A stretch of DNA of 41,848 bases from Actinomycetota bacterium (GCA_003598015.1 QZKE01000049.1:1-41848), one strand, 5' to 3'; counted from the first letter of the stretch, positions 15,036-23,691 are shown. Notes: a model not told the origin generated them from the sequence alone. Made by a program: numbers and translations.

Positions 15036-16217
15036 ATGGCAGAAATCAAGGAAGCTGTCCTGGTTGACGGAGTGAGGACTCCGAACTTCAGGGCTCACGC
15101 CGAGAAGGGCTGGGCGAGAAACCTGCGGCCCGACGAACTCCTCACCTATGTCTACAAAGCCCTGTTCGAGCGCAACCCCCAGGTGAAGCCCGAGGACATC
15201 GATGCAGTATTCTGCGGAACGGCCAACCAGACCGGCATGCAGAACGACATCGCGCGCCTGGGCTGGCTGGCTTCGGGTTTGCCCGACAGCGTCCCCACCA
15301 ACGGCGTGAACCAGCAGTGCCCCTCGGGGATGTCCTGCATCGAGCATGCCTGCCGCGCCATTATGGCGGACGACGGCGATATATTTATCGCCTCGGGCGC
15401 GGAGGATATGCAGAACGTCCCCATGGCCATGGGTATGGACTTCCCCCCGCGGGTGGCCGAGTACTACAACCCCGCCGAGTTGCCCATGGGCCCCACGGCG
15501 GAGAAGATCGCCGAGCTGTACAACGTCTCCCGCGCCGACGCCGAGCTCATGGCCTACCACAGCCATCTCAAGGCCGCCGCTGCCCGCGACGCGGGCAAGT
15601 TCGCGGGCGAGATCGTGCCCGTCAAGGCACTGGACGAAAGCGGTAACGAATTCATGTGCGACCGCGACCAGTGGATCAGGGACAATCCCAGCCTGGAGCA
15701 GATGGCCGGCATGAACCCGGCCTTCCGCCCCGACGGGGTGGTCACCGCCGCCATCAGCTCGCCGCTCACCACCGGGGCATGTGCCGCACTCTTCATGAGC
15801 CGTGAGAAGGCGGACGAACTCGGCCTCTCCTACTATCTCAAGTATGGGGGAGGCGTCATGGCCGGCTGCGATCCGACGATCATGGGCTATGGTCCCGTGC
15901 CGGCGGTGAAGAAGCTGCTGGAGAAGAAGGGCCTGACCATCGATGATATCGACGTTTGGGAGCTCAACGAGGCGTTCGGAACGCAGTCACTGGCAGTTCT
16001 GCGCGAGCTGGGCATAGCGGAGAACGCTCCCTTCGACAACGTCAACGTGTGGGGCGGGGCGCTGGCGCTCGGACACCCCCTGGGAGAGTCGGGAGCCCGC
16101 ATCGTCATCACCCTCAACAACATCATGAAGAGCGATTTCCCCGACGCCAGGCGCGGCATCGCCACGCTGTGCGGGGGCTTCGGCAACGGCAACGCCACCC
16201 TGTGGGAGAAAGTATAG
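15036..16217 (+). CDS. Thiolase (acetyl-CoA acyltransferase family)
   Basis: A 393-residue thiolase catalysing thiolytic cleavage of 3-ketoacyl-CoA or condensation of two acyl-CoAs in the cytoplasm. The nucleophile is Cys95 in NQQCPSGMS. The second active-site elements are GGALALGHPLGESGAR with His347 and the C-terminal CGGFGNG with Cys379. The NEAFGTQ motif is also present. The C-terminal loop CGGFGNG differs slightly from the common CxGGGxG. The start ATG 15036 has a GCGAGG site upstream. It stands alone with its own promoter and a strong terminator, separate from the acyl-CoA dehydrogenase operon 12 kb away but probably serving the same beta-oxidation-like metabolism. Confidence 0.94.
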   Translation: MAEIKEAVLVDGVRTPNFRAHAEKGWARNLRPDELLTYVYKALFERNPQVKPEDIDAVFCGTANQTGMQNDIARLGWLASGLPDSVPTNGVNQQCPSGMSCIEHACRAIMADDGDIFIASGAEDMQNVPMAMGMDFPPRVAEYYNPAELPMGPTAEKIAELYNVSRADAELMAYHSHLKAAAARDAGKFAGEIVPVKALDESGNEFMCDRDQWIRDNPSLEQMAGMNPAFRPDGVVTAAISSPLTTGACAALFMSREKADELGLSYYLKYGGGVMAGCDPTIMGYGPVPAVKKLLEKKGLTIDDIDVWELNEAFGTQSLAVLRELGIAENAPFDNVNVWGGALALGHPLGESGARIVITLNNIMKSDFPDARRGIATLCGGFGNGNATLWEKV

Positions 16218-16232
16218 GTCAAAGCGCGGAAT

Positions 16233-16260
16233 AAGGGGGGGCGGGCTTCTCGCCCCCCTT
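16233..16260 (+). terminator. Rho-independent-type hairpin after the thiolase gene
   Basis: The G-rich arm GGGGGGCG (16236-16243) pairs with CGCCCCCC (16251-16258) around a short loop, followed by TTCTATGTGT. It lies 16 bases after the thiolase stop. The T-tract is weak. Confidence 0.65.
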
Positions 16261-16347
16261 CTATGTGTCCCCCTTCTCAGGCTGTCCCGCTTCACTTTTC
16301 CCCGGCGGCGTGCGATATAATCAGCGACGGATGGCAAGGAGTGGTTC

Positions 16348-16842
16348 ATGGTTGCCCTGATAATCATCCTGGTCGTGCTGATCAGCATCGCCGCCGATAT
16401 CGTCTTCTTTATCTGGTGGTTCAAGCGCCTGAGGGCCGAGGCCATCGAGGACCTGCACCAGGCCGTCGGCGAGGAGAGGGTCTATCAGGTGGAGGACTGC
16501 AATTTCTTCGGCCGGCAATCATCAGGCTATAAGCAGTGGCGCGGCAACGGCGTTCTGGCCCTCACCGATAGGGGCATACACTTCCGCATGTTTATTCCCC
16601 GCAAAGAGTTGTTCGTCCCTCTCGATTCCATCAGGGATATTTCGCAGCCCCGTAGTTTCCTCGGCAAGAGCAAGATGAAATCTCTCCTGCGCGTGGATTT
16701 CACAGGCGAGGAAGGCCGGGACGACGCATGCGCCTGGCTGGTCCCCTCCCTGCAGTGGTGGAGCGAGGCCGTCGCGGCGCTGCGTGCGGGCAAGGAGCCC
16801 CCAGACGCACCCTGGGAACACCACGGTTCGTTCAAACGATAG
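16348..16842 (+). CDS. Membrane-anchored hypothetical protein
   Basis: A 164-residue protein I cannot name. Residues 2-26 form one hydrophobic helix (VALIIILVVLISIAADIVFF), followed by WWFKRLR, so the bulk is probably cytoplasmic. The soluble part has alternating strands (GVLALTDRGIHFRMF, KELFVPLDSIRDI) reminiscent of GRAM/PH-like or bacterial PH domains that read a protein or lipid surface. That is a fold impression only. The start ATG 16348 has AAGGAG six bases upstream, and TATAAT at 16316-16321 may be its -10. It lies between the thiolase terminator and the phoP-like gene with no evident operon partner. Confidence 0.75.
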   Translation: MVALIIILVVLISIAADIVFFIWWFKRLRAEAIEDLHQAVGEERVYQVEDCNFFGRQSSGYKQWRGNGVLALTDRGIHFRMFIPRKELFVPLDSIRDISQPRSFLGKSKMKSLLRVDFTGEEGRDDACAWLVPSLQWWSEAVAALRAGKEPPDAPWEHHGSFKR

Positions 16843-16978
16843 CATTCGACAAATCGCACCCCTGCTGTGCCCACCCGCTGCACGAAAGCGTCTCCATATC
16901 CCAGTGCGGGTTCCAGGTTGATACCCGACTTCGCGGAAGGACAGGACTTTATAATAGGCGAAGTGAGTTAGTATTGGA

Positions 16979-17068
16979 GGTTCTTCTCCAACAAGTGTGG
17001 GTGAATATTTGATGGGAGCGGTCAAGTGCGACTGAGTTATAATTACCCAGAGTTCTCGGAGAAGAACT
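16979..17068. repeat. Inverted pair of the TTCTTCTCC/TGGGTGAAT repeat at the phoP promoter
   Basis: Plus-strand copy 16979-17015 reads GGTTCTTCTCC...TGTGGGTGAATATTTG. The minus strand from 17068 back to about 17036 reads AGTTCTTCTCC...TCTGGGTAATTATAAC. The two modules face each other. The second contains TATAAT (17038-17043), a plausible -10 for the phoP-like gene, and the palindrome AGTTCT-N6-AGAACT (17051-17068), which would overlap the transcription start. Confidence 0.6.
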
Positions 17069-17107
17069 ATATTAGATGCATGCGGTTACGGCGATGAAAG
17101 GCGTGTT

Positions 17108-17806
17108 TTGCAGAAGATATTGATCATCGAGGACGAGAGGCCACTCGCCGAGGCGGTGGAGTTCAGCCTGGAAAAAGAGGGATACGAAGTGGACATCGCC
17201 CTGGACGGCGAGTCCGGCTGGCGCATGTACGAGGGGGGTGGATATGACCTCATCCTGCTGGACCTGATGCTGCCGGGGATGGACGGCATGGAGATATGCC
17301 GCAGGATAAGGCAGGAGAGCGTGACGCCGGTGATCATGCTCACGGCCAAGGATTCGGACATCGACAAGATCCTGGGACTGGAGATGGGCGCCGACGATTA
17401 CGTTACCAAGCCCTTTAATATGCGAGAATTGCTGGCGCGCATCCGGGCGGTGTTACGCCGGGTAAAACCGGGGGAAAGCGAGGGATCTGGAGACCGCCTC
17501 CAGGTCGGGGACATCTATATCGACAGGGAGAGGCACGAAGTCATCGTGGATGGTGCCGTCGTTGAGATGCCGCTCATGGAATACCGTCTCCTGGAGCTCT
17601 TCTTGCGCAATCCCGGAAAGGCCCTGGCTCGCGAGTATCTCCTCAACAAGGCCTGGGAGGGAGACTTCTACGGCCAGACCAAGACCCTGGACGTGCATAT
17701 CCGCCGTCTGAGGGAGAAGATAGAGAAGGATGCGGCAAAACCGCAGCGCATTATCACCGTGCGGGGAGTCGGGTACCGCTTCGAGGAGGGCGGACACCCC
17801 CGATGA
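17108..17806 (+). CDS. phoP: OmpR/PhoP-type response regulator
   Basis: A 232-residue two-component response regulator. The receiver domain (1-118) has acidic residues Glu8-Asp9, the phosphoacceptor Asp52 in LLDLMLPGMDG, and the switch residues in MLTAKD and VTKPF. A winged-helix DNA-binding domain (about 130-228) ends in LDVHIRRLREKIE and VRGVGYRFE. The only in-frame start is TTG 17108, shortly after AAAGGCG. The stop overlaps the start of the kinase gene (ATGA). Context identifies it as the phosphate regulator. It should bind the 11-bp-phased sites at 19594, 20572 and 25179 as a chain of dimers when phosphorylated. Confidence 0.92.
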   Translation: MQKILIIEDERPLAEAVEFSLEKEGYEVDIALDGESGWRMYEGGGYDLILLDLMLPGMDGMEICRRIRQESVTPVIMLTAKDSDIDKILGLEMGADDYVTKPFNMRELLARIRAVLRRVKPGESEGSGDRLQVGDIYIDRERHEVIVDGAVVEMPLMEYRLLELFLRNPGKALAREYLLNKAWEGDFYGQTKTLDVHIRRLREKIEKDAAKPQRIITVRGVGYRFEEGGHPR

Positions 17807-19572
17807 AGAACCTCAAACGCATCCTGATCTTCAGGTACGCGCTTATTATCACTGCTGCTCTAATTGCCGTGTCTCTACTGGTGATCATTCCCATCCGCTC
17901 ATACACCATCTCCCGGGAGCAGAACAATCTGGAGGAACAGGCGCAGTTATTCGCCCGGGATTTCCAGCGCTTTTTCTCCGTAGAGATAACCCCGGATGAG
18001 ATAGACGCCTATCTCGAGGAGCTTGCGGGGGACCTGCCGATACGGTTGACGGTGATCGATACGGAGGGATCGGTACTTGGGGACTCGAATTTTCCTGCCG
18101 AGGAGATGGAGAACCATGCCGGGCGGCCAGAAGTCGCGGCCGCGCTGGAGGGCCGGGTAGCGTCCGCCCGGCGCGATTCACGTACCTTGGGCAGGGGCTT
18201 CATCTATGCCGCCGCTCCCATAACCATCGATGGCGAAGTAGCGGGTGTAGCCCGCGTAGCCCTGGAGGAAGCGGATGTTATGCCGTTGGTCTTCCAGGTA
18301 TGGTGGATAATCCTCATCGCCTTCGGGGTGTTGCTGGTGGTGATCATCACCGTGAGCATCTGGACGGAGAGGACGGTTATCGCCGGCTTGAACGACATGA
18401 GGGAAGCGGCGGCGGGATTGGCCGGGGGCGACCTGGATCGCAGGGTGGCGCAGCCGGATATCGAGGAATTCTCCGAGCTGGCGAGGGAGTTCAATACCAT
18501 GGCCGAACAGGTGCGCAGCCGGGTGGAGGAGGCGGCTGAGGAGAGCGGAAAACTGGAGACCGTTCTCGATAACATATCGGCTGGAGTGATGGTAACGGAT
18601 TCCGAGAGCAGGATCGTGATGCTCAACGCGGCGGCCGACGGAATCATGAACGTGGAGGGGGAGAAAGCAGTTGGACGCCGCATCATCGAGGTGTTCTCGA
18701 ATCGAGAACTGGACCTGGCCGTCTCGCGTGCGGCTGCGGGGGAGAGTATTGACGAGGAGATAGAACTCGTATATCCGCAGCGGATGTTCCTTCTCCTCAA
18801 GTCGAATCCCGTACGTGGAACGGACGGCCAGGTAGTGGCCACCGTTAGCGCCATCGAGGATATAACGGCCTTGAAAAGACTGAACCAGGTGAGGCAGGAC
18901 TTCGTGGCCAATGTATCCCACGAGCTGCGAACACCCGTTGCTACCATCCGCGCGCTCACCGATTCCCTGCTCGATGGCGCCGTTGATGAGAAAGAGAGGG
19001 CGGAGAGATTTCTGAAGGACCTGGATCGTGAGGCTACTCGACTATCGCAACTCATCGAGGACCTGCTCACGTTGAGCAGGTTGGAGGCAAAGGAGACGGG
19101 GCTGCAGTTGGAGGAGTTCCACCTCGCGGAGTTGGTGCAGGAATGCCTGCAATCCAAGAGGACGCTCGCGGAGGAATATGGGGTGCGGTTGGATGTCGAG
19201 CCGAGTGAGCAAGAACTGGCGATCAGAGGTGACCGCCAGCTGCTGGGCACCGCCTTGAACAACCTGATCGATAACGCGATCAAGTACAACCGGGCCGGAG
19301 GCAGGGTGACGGTTGCGATGCAAGCCGACAAGTCGGGGGGCGGCGTTACCGTCAAGGTCGAGGACGACGGGATCGGAATCCCCCGCGAGGAACTGCCCCG
19401 CGTTTTCGAGAGGTTTTACCGTATTGACAAGGCGCGTTCTCGCGACACCGGCGGTACGGGGTTGGGCCTGTCCATCGTCAAGCACATCGCCGAACTGCAC
19501 GGCGGTGCGGTAACCGTTAGCAGCGTAATGGGAGAGGGCTCGGAGTTCACCATCGTTATCCCCGAGAACTGA
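17803..19572 (+). CDS. phoR: Membrane sensor histidine kinase, PhoR-type
   Basis: A 589-residue sensor kinase. TM1 spans about residues 9-31. An extracytoplasmic domain of about 135 residues (sCache/PhoR-like) follows, then TM2 at about 167-190, HAMP (190-245), PAS (about 255-350), HisKA with His373 in SHELRTPVATIRA, and an ATPase domain with the N-box Asn491 (NLIDNAIKYN), G1 DDGIGIP and G2 GTGLGLS. All catalytic boxes are intact. It overlaps the regulator gene by four bases, so the two are translationally coupled. In PhoR systems, signalling depends on contact with PhoU and the Pst transporter, both encoded just downstream in two copies. It is also the evident parent of the degenerate ATPase at 19733. 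Confidence 0.93.
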   Translation: MKNLKRILIFRYALIITAALIAVSLLVIIPIRSYTISREQNNLEEQAQLFARDFQRFFSVEITPDEIDAYLEELAGDLPIRLTVIDTEGSVLGDSNFPAEEMENHAGRPEVAAALEGRVASARRDSRTLGRGFIYAAAPITIDGEVAGVARVALEEADVMPLVFQVWWIILIAFGVLLVVIITVSIWTERTVIAGLNDMREAAAGLAGGDLDRRVAQPDIEEFSELAREFNTMAEQVRSRVEEAAEESGKLETVLDNISAGVMVTDSESRIVMLNAAADGIMNVEGEKAVGRRIIEVFSNRELDLAVSRAAAGESIDEEIELVYPQRMFLLLKSNPVRGTDGQVVATVSAIEDITALKRLNQVRQDFVANVSHELRTPVATIRALTDSLLDGAVDEKERAERFLKDLDREATRLSQLIEDLLTLSRLEAKETGLQLEEFHLAELVQECLQSKRTLAEEYGVRLDVEPSEQELAIRGDRQLLGTALNNLIDNAIKYNRAGGRVTVAMQADKSGGGVTVKVEDDGIGIPREELPRVFERFYRIDKARSRDTGGTGLGLSIVKHIAELHGGAVTVSSVMGEGSEFTIVIPEN

Positions 19573-19593
19573 TGCCATTGTCGTTAAGGGCGA

Positions 19594-19644
19594 TTTAACC
19601 AGGATTTAACCGATATTTACCCTGCACTACACCTGTTCTTAATC
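19594..19644 (+). promoter_or_regulatory. Predicted PHO box array 1
   Basis: Heptamers TTTAACC (19594), TTTAACC (19605), TTTACCC (19616), CTACACC (19627) and CTTAATC (19638) start exactly 11 bases apart. This is one helical turn per unit, the arrangement bound by PhoP/PhoB dimers. It precedes the degenerate ATPase gene by about 90 bases. Confidence 0.65.
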
Positions 19645-19732
19645 ACCTTGTGGCTTAATGGGAGTTGGCGGGCGGTCAGCGCATGTAAGACAGGGCCGCC
19701 ACCGAGATTGATATGAAAGGAGGGAAGAAAGA

Positions 19733-20221
19733 GTGAATATAGAGAGAATAGGGGTAAAGGAACTCGTTGAGGAGTGCTTGGAGACAAAGCACGCCGTTGC
19801 TAGGGAGCATGGTGTTTCACTGGAGGTCGAACCGGATAACCTTGAGGCAACCCTGTATGGCGATCGCCGACTCCTCAGGGCAGCCGTTGCCAACCTCGTT
19901 GAGATGGCTATCAGGCACAACCGTCCTGGAGGAAAGGTCACGGTAGGGTTTTTCAACGACCCGAACAGGGAGTCCATTGTGGTCACCGACAACGGCAGGG
20001 GCTTGCCATACGAGGATCTGCGCAGCATCCGAGACCTTTTCTGCCGTGCGGCAACCACCGAGGTATATGAGGTCGACGAACTCGACGCCAGCCTCCTGGG
20101 ATTCTCTGTCGTCAAGGACATCGCCGATCTCCATGGCGGCAGAGTGGGAGTGCGCAGCATGGAAGGCGAGGGATCAACCTTCACCCTGCATCTACCCCGC
20201 CGGCATCGCGGGGCGGCTTAA
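19733..20221 (+). CDS. Stand-alone degenerate PhoR-like ATPase (GHKL) domain
   Basis: A 162-residue protein that aligns along its whole length with the C-terminal 150 residues of the adjacent PhoR: ELVEECLETKHAVAREHGV against ELVQECLQSKRTLAEEYGV, and VVKDIADLHGG against IVKHIAELHGG. It has no His-containing dimerisation domain and no membrane segment. Key ATP-site residues are changed. The N-box reads NLVEMAIRHN, with Met58 replacing the Mg-binding Asn. G1 (DNGRGLP, Asp86) is kept. The G2 GTGLGLS has become SLLGFS. It is probably a non-catalytic partial duplicate, yet the frame is intact, GTG 19733 follows AAGGAGGGAAG, and a PHO box lies upstream. It could compete with or modulate PhoR. The role is inference. 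Confidence 0.85.
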   Translation: MNIERIGVKELVEECLETKHAVAREHGVSLEVEPDNLEATLYGDRRLLRAAVANLVEMAIRHNRPGGKVTVGFFNDPNRESIVVTDNGRGLPYEDLRSIRDLFCRAATTEVYEVDELDASLLGFSVVKDIADLHGGRVGVRSMEGEGSTFTLHLPRRHRGAA

Positions 20222-20227
20222 CCCGTT

Positions 20228-20396
20228 GGTTCTTCTCCGAGAAGTGTTGGCGTCAGGCATAGGGGTCGGCCCTGGACTTATGCCTGAAACAGCCAGGAGG
20301 AGCAGGAGGTAAGAAGTGTGGTGCCACTCAAATCCCCATGCATATATGCTGGACATATGGCTCAGGCATAAGTCCAGGGCCGACCCCTATGCCTGA
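20228..20396. repeat. Inverted-repeat element C with flanking module
   Basis: Arms 20253-20287 and 20362-20396 are perfect 35-bp inverted repeats (starting TCAGGCATAGGGGTCGGCC) around a 74-base spacer. Each arm is itself bracketed by TCAGGCATA and TATGCCTGA. Directly upstream, 20228-20250 carries the second module GGTTCTTCTCCGAGAAGTG. It follows the stop codon of the degenerate ATPase gene by seven bases and may terminate its transcript. Confidence 0.85.
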
Positions 20397-20571
20397 TTGT
20401 AGATGGCTGATCAGGAAGAGAAATGCGGTCTTGAGATGGGAAATATGCATGAAGTAAGCCGCATATGCAGTATGACCATGTATCTGCCCCTTTGACTCTC
20501 CTCTTGCCAACAACCCGGGACTACCGTCGGCTCTGTCTTTGCGCATAATGCTTTTACAGAAGAACAAGGCT

Positions 20572-20633
20572 ATTAACCTCCTGTTTACCTCTTGTTCCCC
20601 AAAGATTAATCTGCTTTACACCCATTTTTAATC
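20572..20633 (+). promoter_or_regulatory. Predicted PHO box array 2 (pstS1)
   Basis: Six heptamers start at exact 11-base steps: ATTAACC (20572), GTTTACC (20583), GTTCCCC (20594), ATTAATC (20605), TTACACC (20616) and TTTAATC (20627). This is the longest of the three arrays in the window. It lies 300 bases upstream of the first pst operon. Confidence 0.75.
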
Positions 20634-20734
20634 CACCCCTTTTTTAATGTAAGCAGAATGGAGGATAGCCGATAGCGCAAAGAGATGCCGAGCTGGATTG
20701 TTGCAGTACATGGTGGCTTTTTATGGTTGTAAGA

Positions 20735-20875
20735 ATGAACAAGGATATCAGGTGGGACGATTACAGGTCGTCCATCATGGGGGGGCTTGTGAAATCCCTC
20801 GACGGTATGGGCGTGTTCCCCCATGTTCCGCATGCGAGCGTCTCGCGGATGACCGCAAGCGGCCCCTTCAAATAA
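20735..20875 (+). CDS. Possible 46-residue leader ORF
   Basis: ATG 20735 opens a 46-codon frame (beginning MNKDIRWDDY, ending TASGPFK) within the pstS1 leader; an ATG at 20723 would add four residues. There is no good ribosome site and I recognise no family. It may be a small phosphate-regulated peptide, a leader peptide, a gene remnant or chance. It is listed because it sits between a strong PHO box and pstS1. Confidence 0.2.
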   Translation: MNKDIRWDDYRSSIMGGLVKSLDGMGVFPHVPHASVSRMTASGPFK

Positions 20876-20935
20876 CTAGTGAGACAGATGGAGTGAAAGA
20901 AAGCATCGAGTGAGTAGCGAAGAAGGAGGAATGGA

Positions 20936-21796
20936 ATGACGAAGAAGAGACTGGGCCTGATCACGGCGGTCTCGCTGGCGGTAGCCTTGATCCTTACCTT
21001 TGCCGCCGTGGGCTGCGGTGAGAGCAACGATCAGCCCGTGGAGCCGGATGAGCCGAAGCTCTCCGGGACCCTGGACCTCTCGGGCTCAACCACCGTGCTG
21101 CCCCTTGCCCAGGAGGCAGCGGATATGTTCATGGACGAGAACCCGGACGTGACCGTCAACGTGCAGGGCGGCGGCTCCAGCGTGGGCATCTCCAACGTAG
21201 CCGAGGGCGTGGTCGATATCGGCAATGCGTCCCGCGGGCTCAAGGACGAGGAGAAGGGCCTGGGGCTGGAGGACCACGAGATCGCCCTCGACGTCATCGT
21301 AGTCATCGTACATGGGGACGTACCGGTGGAAGACCTCACCGCCGACCAGGTCTTCGACATCTTCACGGGAAAGGTTACCAACTGGAAGGACGTCGGCGGT
21401 CCCGACCAGGCCATAAACGTAGTCGTACGCGACGAGGCCTCGGGGACCAGGGAGATGTTCGACGAGAAGGCACTCAAGAAAGAGGCGCCGCTGGCTGGAG
21501 CCATCGAGACCAACAGCAACGGCATCATGAGGCAGACCGTCTCCTCCACCCCCTTCTCCATCGGCTATATCTCCCTGGGGTACCTGGACAGCTCCGTCAA
21601 GGCCGTCAAGTATGACGGTGTTGAGGGCAGCAAGGAAACGGCGGTTGACAAGACCTACCCTCTCTCCCGCTACCTGCATATGTTCACCGAGGGAGAGGCC
21701 ACCGGCCTGGCCGAGGCCTTCATCGCGTTCGTGCTCTCGGATAATTTCCAGGACGAGGTCGTTTCCGAAGAATATATCCCCATGACCGAGATCTGA
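20936..21796 (+). CDS. pstS: Phosphate ABC transporter substrate-binding lipoprotein
   Basis: A 286-residue high-affinity phosphate-binding protein of the first Pst system. An N-terminal signal ends in the lipobox AAVGC with Cys27 as the lipidation site, so it should be tethered to the outer face of the membrane. The PBP-like fold carries the phosphate-binding segments GSTTVLPLAQEAADMF, GGGSSVGI and ASGTREMFD. The start ATG 20936 follows AAGGAGG. It heads pstSCAB-phoU operon 1 behind PHO box array 2. It is a diverged paralogue of the protein encoded at 25320. Confidence 0.96.
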   Translation: MTKKRLGLITAVSLAVALILTFAAVGCGESNDQPVEPDEPKLSGTLDLSGSTTVLPLAQEAADMFMDENPDVTVNVQGGGSSVGISNVAEGVVDIGNASRGLKDEEKGLGLEDHEIALDVIVVIVHGDVPVEDLTADQVFDIFTGKVTNWKDVGGPDQAINVVVRDEASGTREMFDEKALKKEAPLAGAIETNSNGIMRQTVSSTPFSIGYISLGYLDSSVKAVKYDGVEGSKETAVDKTYPLSRYLHMFTEGEATGLAEAFIAFVLSDNFQDEVVSEEYIPMTEI

Positions 21797-21849
21797 GCGG
21801 TCTCGGTCGTATAAGGGATCTCACTCACAAAAAGGCAAGGGGGCCGGTT

Positions 21850-22710
21850 TTGCAAGGGGTGATCGACAGGGAATGGATCGTCAAGAAGACGCTCTTTACC
21901 CTGGCCATGATAACGGTGCTGGGGATCGTACTCCTCATCTTCTTCGTGGCTAGGGAGTCGATACCCGCCTTCACCGAGGCCGGCCCCGTCAATCTCTTCA
22001 GCGCCACCTGGAATCCCGGCAACGGCCAGTACGGTATGCTGGTCTTTCTGACAGGCACTTTAGCGACCACCGCCGGGGGGCTCCTCCTGGGCACCCCCCT
22101 TGCCATCGGCTCGGCATTGTTCCTGACCCAGATGGCCCCCCGGCGGGCTCGGTCGATCATGACCAGGGGAGTTGAGCTCCTGGCCGGGGTACCTTCCATC
22201 GTCCTGGGGTGGCTGGGATTCACGATAATGGTGCCATGGATAAGGTCGGCTACGGGCAGCACCGGCACGGGCATACTCGCCGCCTCTATCATCCTGGCAA
22301 TCATGGTGATCCCCACCATCACCACTATCTCCAAGGATGCCCTGGAGGCAGTCCCGGAATCTCACCTGCAGGCCGCATACGCCATGGGAGCCACCCGGTG
22401 GCAGACCATACGTCGCGTATTGCTCCCGGCGGCCAAACCTGGACTGCTGGTAGCGGTCATCCTGGGCATGGGCAGGGCCATAGGAGAGACCATGGCCGTG
22501 GCGCTGGTCATCGGACCGGCCTCCGTCTTCCCCAAGTCCCTCACCTCACCCACTCATACCCTGACCACTAAGATACTCATCGAGATGGGAGAATCGACGG
22601 GTGTGCAGCGCTCTTCCCTGTTCGCCATGGGGCTGGTGCTGCTCTTGCTGTCCATGTTGCTCATCCTCCTGGTCAGGTTGGTATCACGCCAGAAGGAGAC
22701 GATGAGGTGA
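21850..22710 (+). CDS. pstC: Phosphate ABC transporter permease PstC (system 1)
   Basis: A 286-residue membrane permease with about six helices, the first at residues 11-33 after a short cytoplasmic tail. The ABC-permease EAA loop is visible as EAVPESHLQAAYAMGATRWQTI and GETMAVALV. Typical PstC features include the NLFSATWNPGNGQYGML segment. I use TTG 21850, six bases after AAGGCAAGGGGG, because no ATG is available before the first helix. The four-base overlap with pstA indicates translational coupling. It forms the channel heterodimer with PstA. Confidence 0.95.
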   Translation: MQGVIDREWIVKKTLFTLAMITVLGIVLLIFFVARESIPAFTEAGPVNLFSATWNPGNGQYGMLVFLTGTLATTAGGLLLGTPLAIGSALFLTQMAPRRARSIMTRGVELLAGVPSIVLGWLGFTIMVPWIRSATGSTGTGILAASIILAIMVIPTITTISKDALEAVPESHLQAAYAMGATRWQTIRRVLLPAAKPGLLVAVILGMGRAIGETMAVALVIGPASVFPKSLTSPTHTLTTKILIEMGESTGVQRSSLFAMGLVLLLLSMLLILLVRLVSRQKETMR

Positions 22711-23690
22711 GCACCGATCTGAAGACCGGGGTAGAGATCGCAAGGCCTTCCGTCGAGGTAGTCGGCGACCTCTGTGAGTTCAAGGACAGTCGCATCGAGG
22801 GGATCATCCAGCAAAGTATCGCCAGGAACGAAAAGAGGGCACACTTTTATGATCGCGTCGCCACCGTCACCGTCTGGACGCTTTCCATCATCGGCCTGGG
22901 TATCCTGGCCTTCATCATCTTCGTTATCCTTTACCGGGGCATCGCCACAGCGCTCACTCCCGGTTTCATATTCGGCAAACCCCAGGCTTTGAAAGAGGGA
23001 GGGGGCATCTGGCCCATGATCGTATCCTCCTTCTACCTGGCCCTTCTGACCATAGCCATCGTTCTGCCGCTGGGGGTCGGTGCGGCCGTATACCTGACCG
23101 AGTTCTCCCGGGAGGGAAGGATCACCAGGCTGGTGCGCTTCGGCGCCGATTCCCTCTCCACCGTGCCCTCGGTGGTGTTCGGAATATTCGGCATGGTGCT
23201 CTTCGTCATCTACTTCGGCCTCGGGTATTCTCTGCTGGCGGGAGCCTTTACCCTGGCCCTGCTGAACATGCCCACGGTCATGCGTACCACCGAGGAGGCC
23301 ATCAAGGCCGTTCCCCACTCCTATCGCGAGGCATGCCTGAGCCTGGGAGCGAGCCGCTGGGAAACGGCGAAGAAGATCGTCCTGCCCAGCGCCATGCCGG
23401 GTATAACTACCGGCGTGGTCCTCACCGTGGGCAGGATCGTGGGAGAGAGCGCGGCGGTGCTATACACGGTTGGTCTCTTCGTGAGGAAGGTGCCCGTTTC
23501 GCCCCTGCAGCCGGCAGCGCCCATGGCTGCCAATATATGGCATATGTATACCGAGGGCGCCCTGGTATCCGATTGGATGCGCGTTGCCAACGGGGAGGCG
23601 GCTTTTCTGCTGCTGGTGGTGCTGGTGTTGAACCTCGGGGCGAGGTTGATCGCCCGCATCTACCAGAAGAGATTGGGAATGGTGAGCTAG
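22707..23690 (+). CDS. pstA: Phosphate ABC transporter permease PstA (system 1)
   Basis: A 327-residue permease with six helices and the EAA loop [25 protein letters not shown]. The cytoplasmic N-terminal extension of about 45 residues is longer than in the PstA of system 2, which begins almost at the equivalent of residue 45. The start is GTG 22707, overlapping the pstC stop. The conserved [11 protein letters not shown] and NIWHMYTEG segments identify PstA. Confidence 0.95.
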   Translation: MSTDLKTGVEIARPSVEVVGDLCEFKDSRIEGIIQQSIARNEKRAHFYDRVATVTVWTLSIIGLGILAFIIFVILYRGIATALTPGFIFGKPQALKEGGGIWPMIVSSFYLALLTIAIVLPLGVGAAVYLTEFSREGRITRLVRFGADSLSTVPSVVFGIFGMVLFVIYFGLGYSLLAGAFTLALLNMPTVMRTTEEAIKAVPHSYREACLSLGASRWETAKKIVLPSAMPGITTGVVLTVGRIVGESAAVLYTVGLFVRKVPVSPLQPAAPMAANIWHMYTEGALVSDWMRVANGEAAFLLLVVLVLNLGARLIARIYQKRLGMVS

Positions 23691-23691
23691 C

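Larger units (their letters stand above)
20222..20935. other. 714-bp intergenic region upstream of pstS1
   Basis: From left to right it contains repeat element C with its flanking module (20228-20396), about 170 bases in which I see nothing specific, PHO box array 2 (20572-20633), and a leader of about 300 nt to the pstS1 start that includes a short possible open frame (20735-20875). No convincing structured RNA was recognised. Confidence 0.7.

Noticed and set aside
18204..19355. Minus-strand Ser-rich open frame opposite phoR
   Set aside because: Its Ser/Arg/Thr-rich composition mirrors the kinase codons; there is no start signal or domain.
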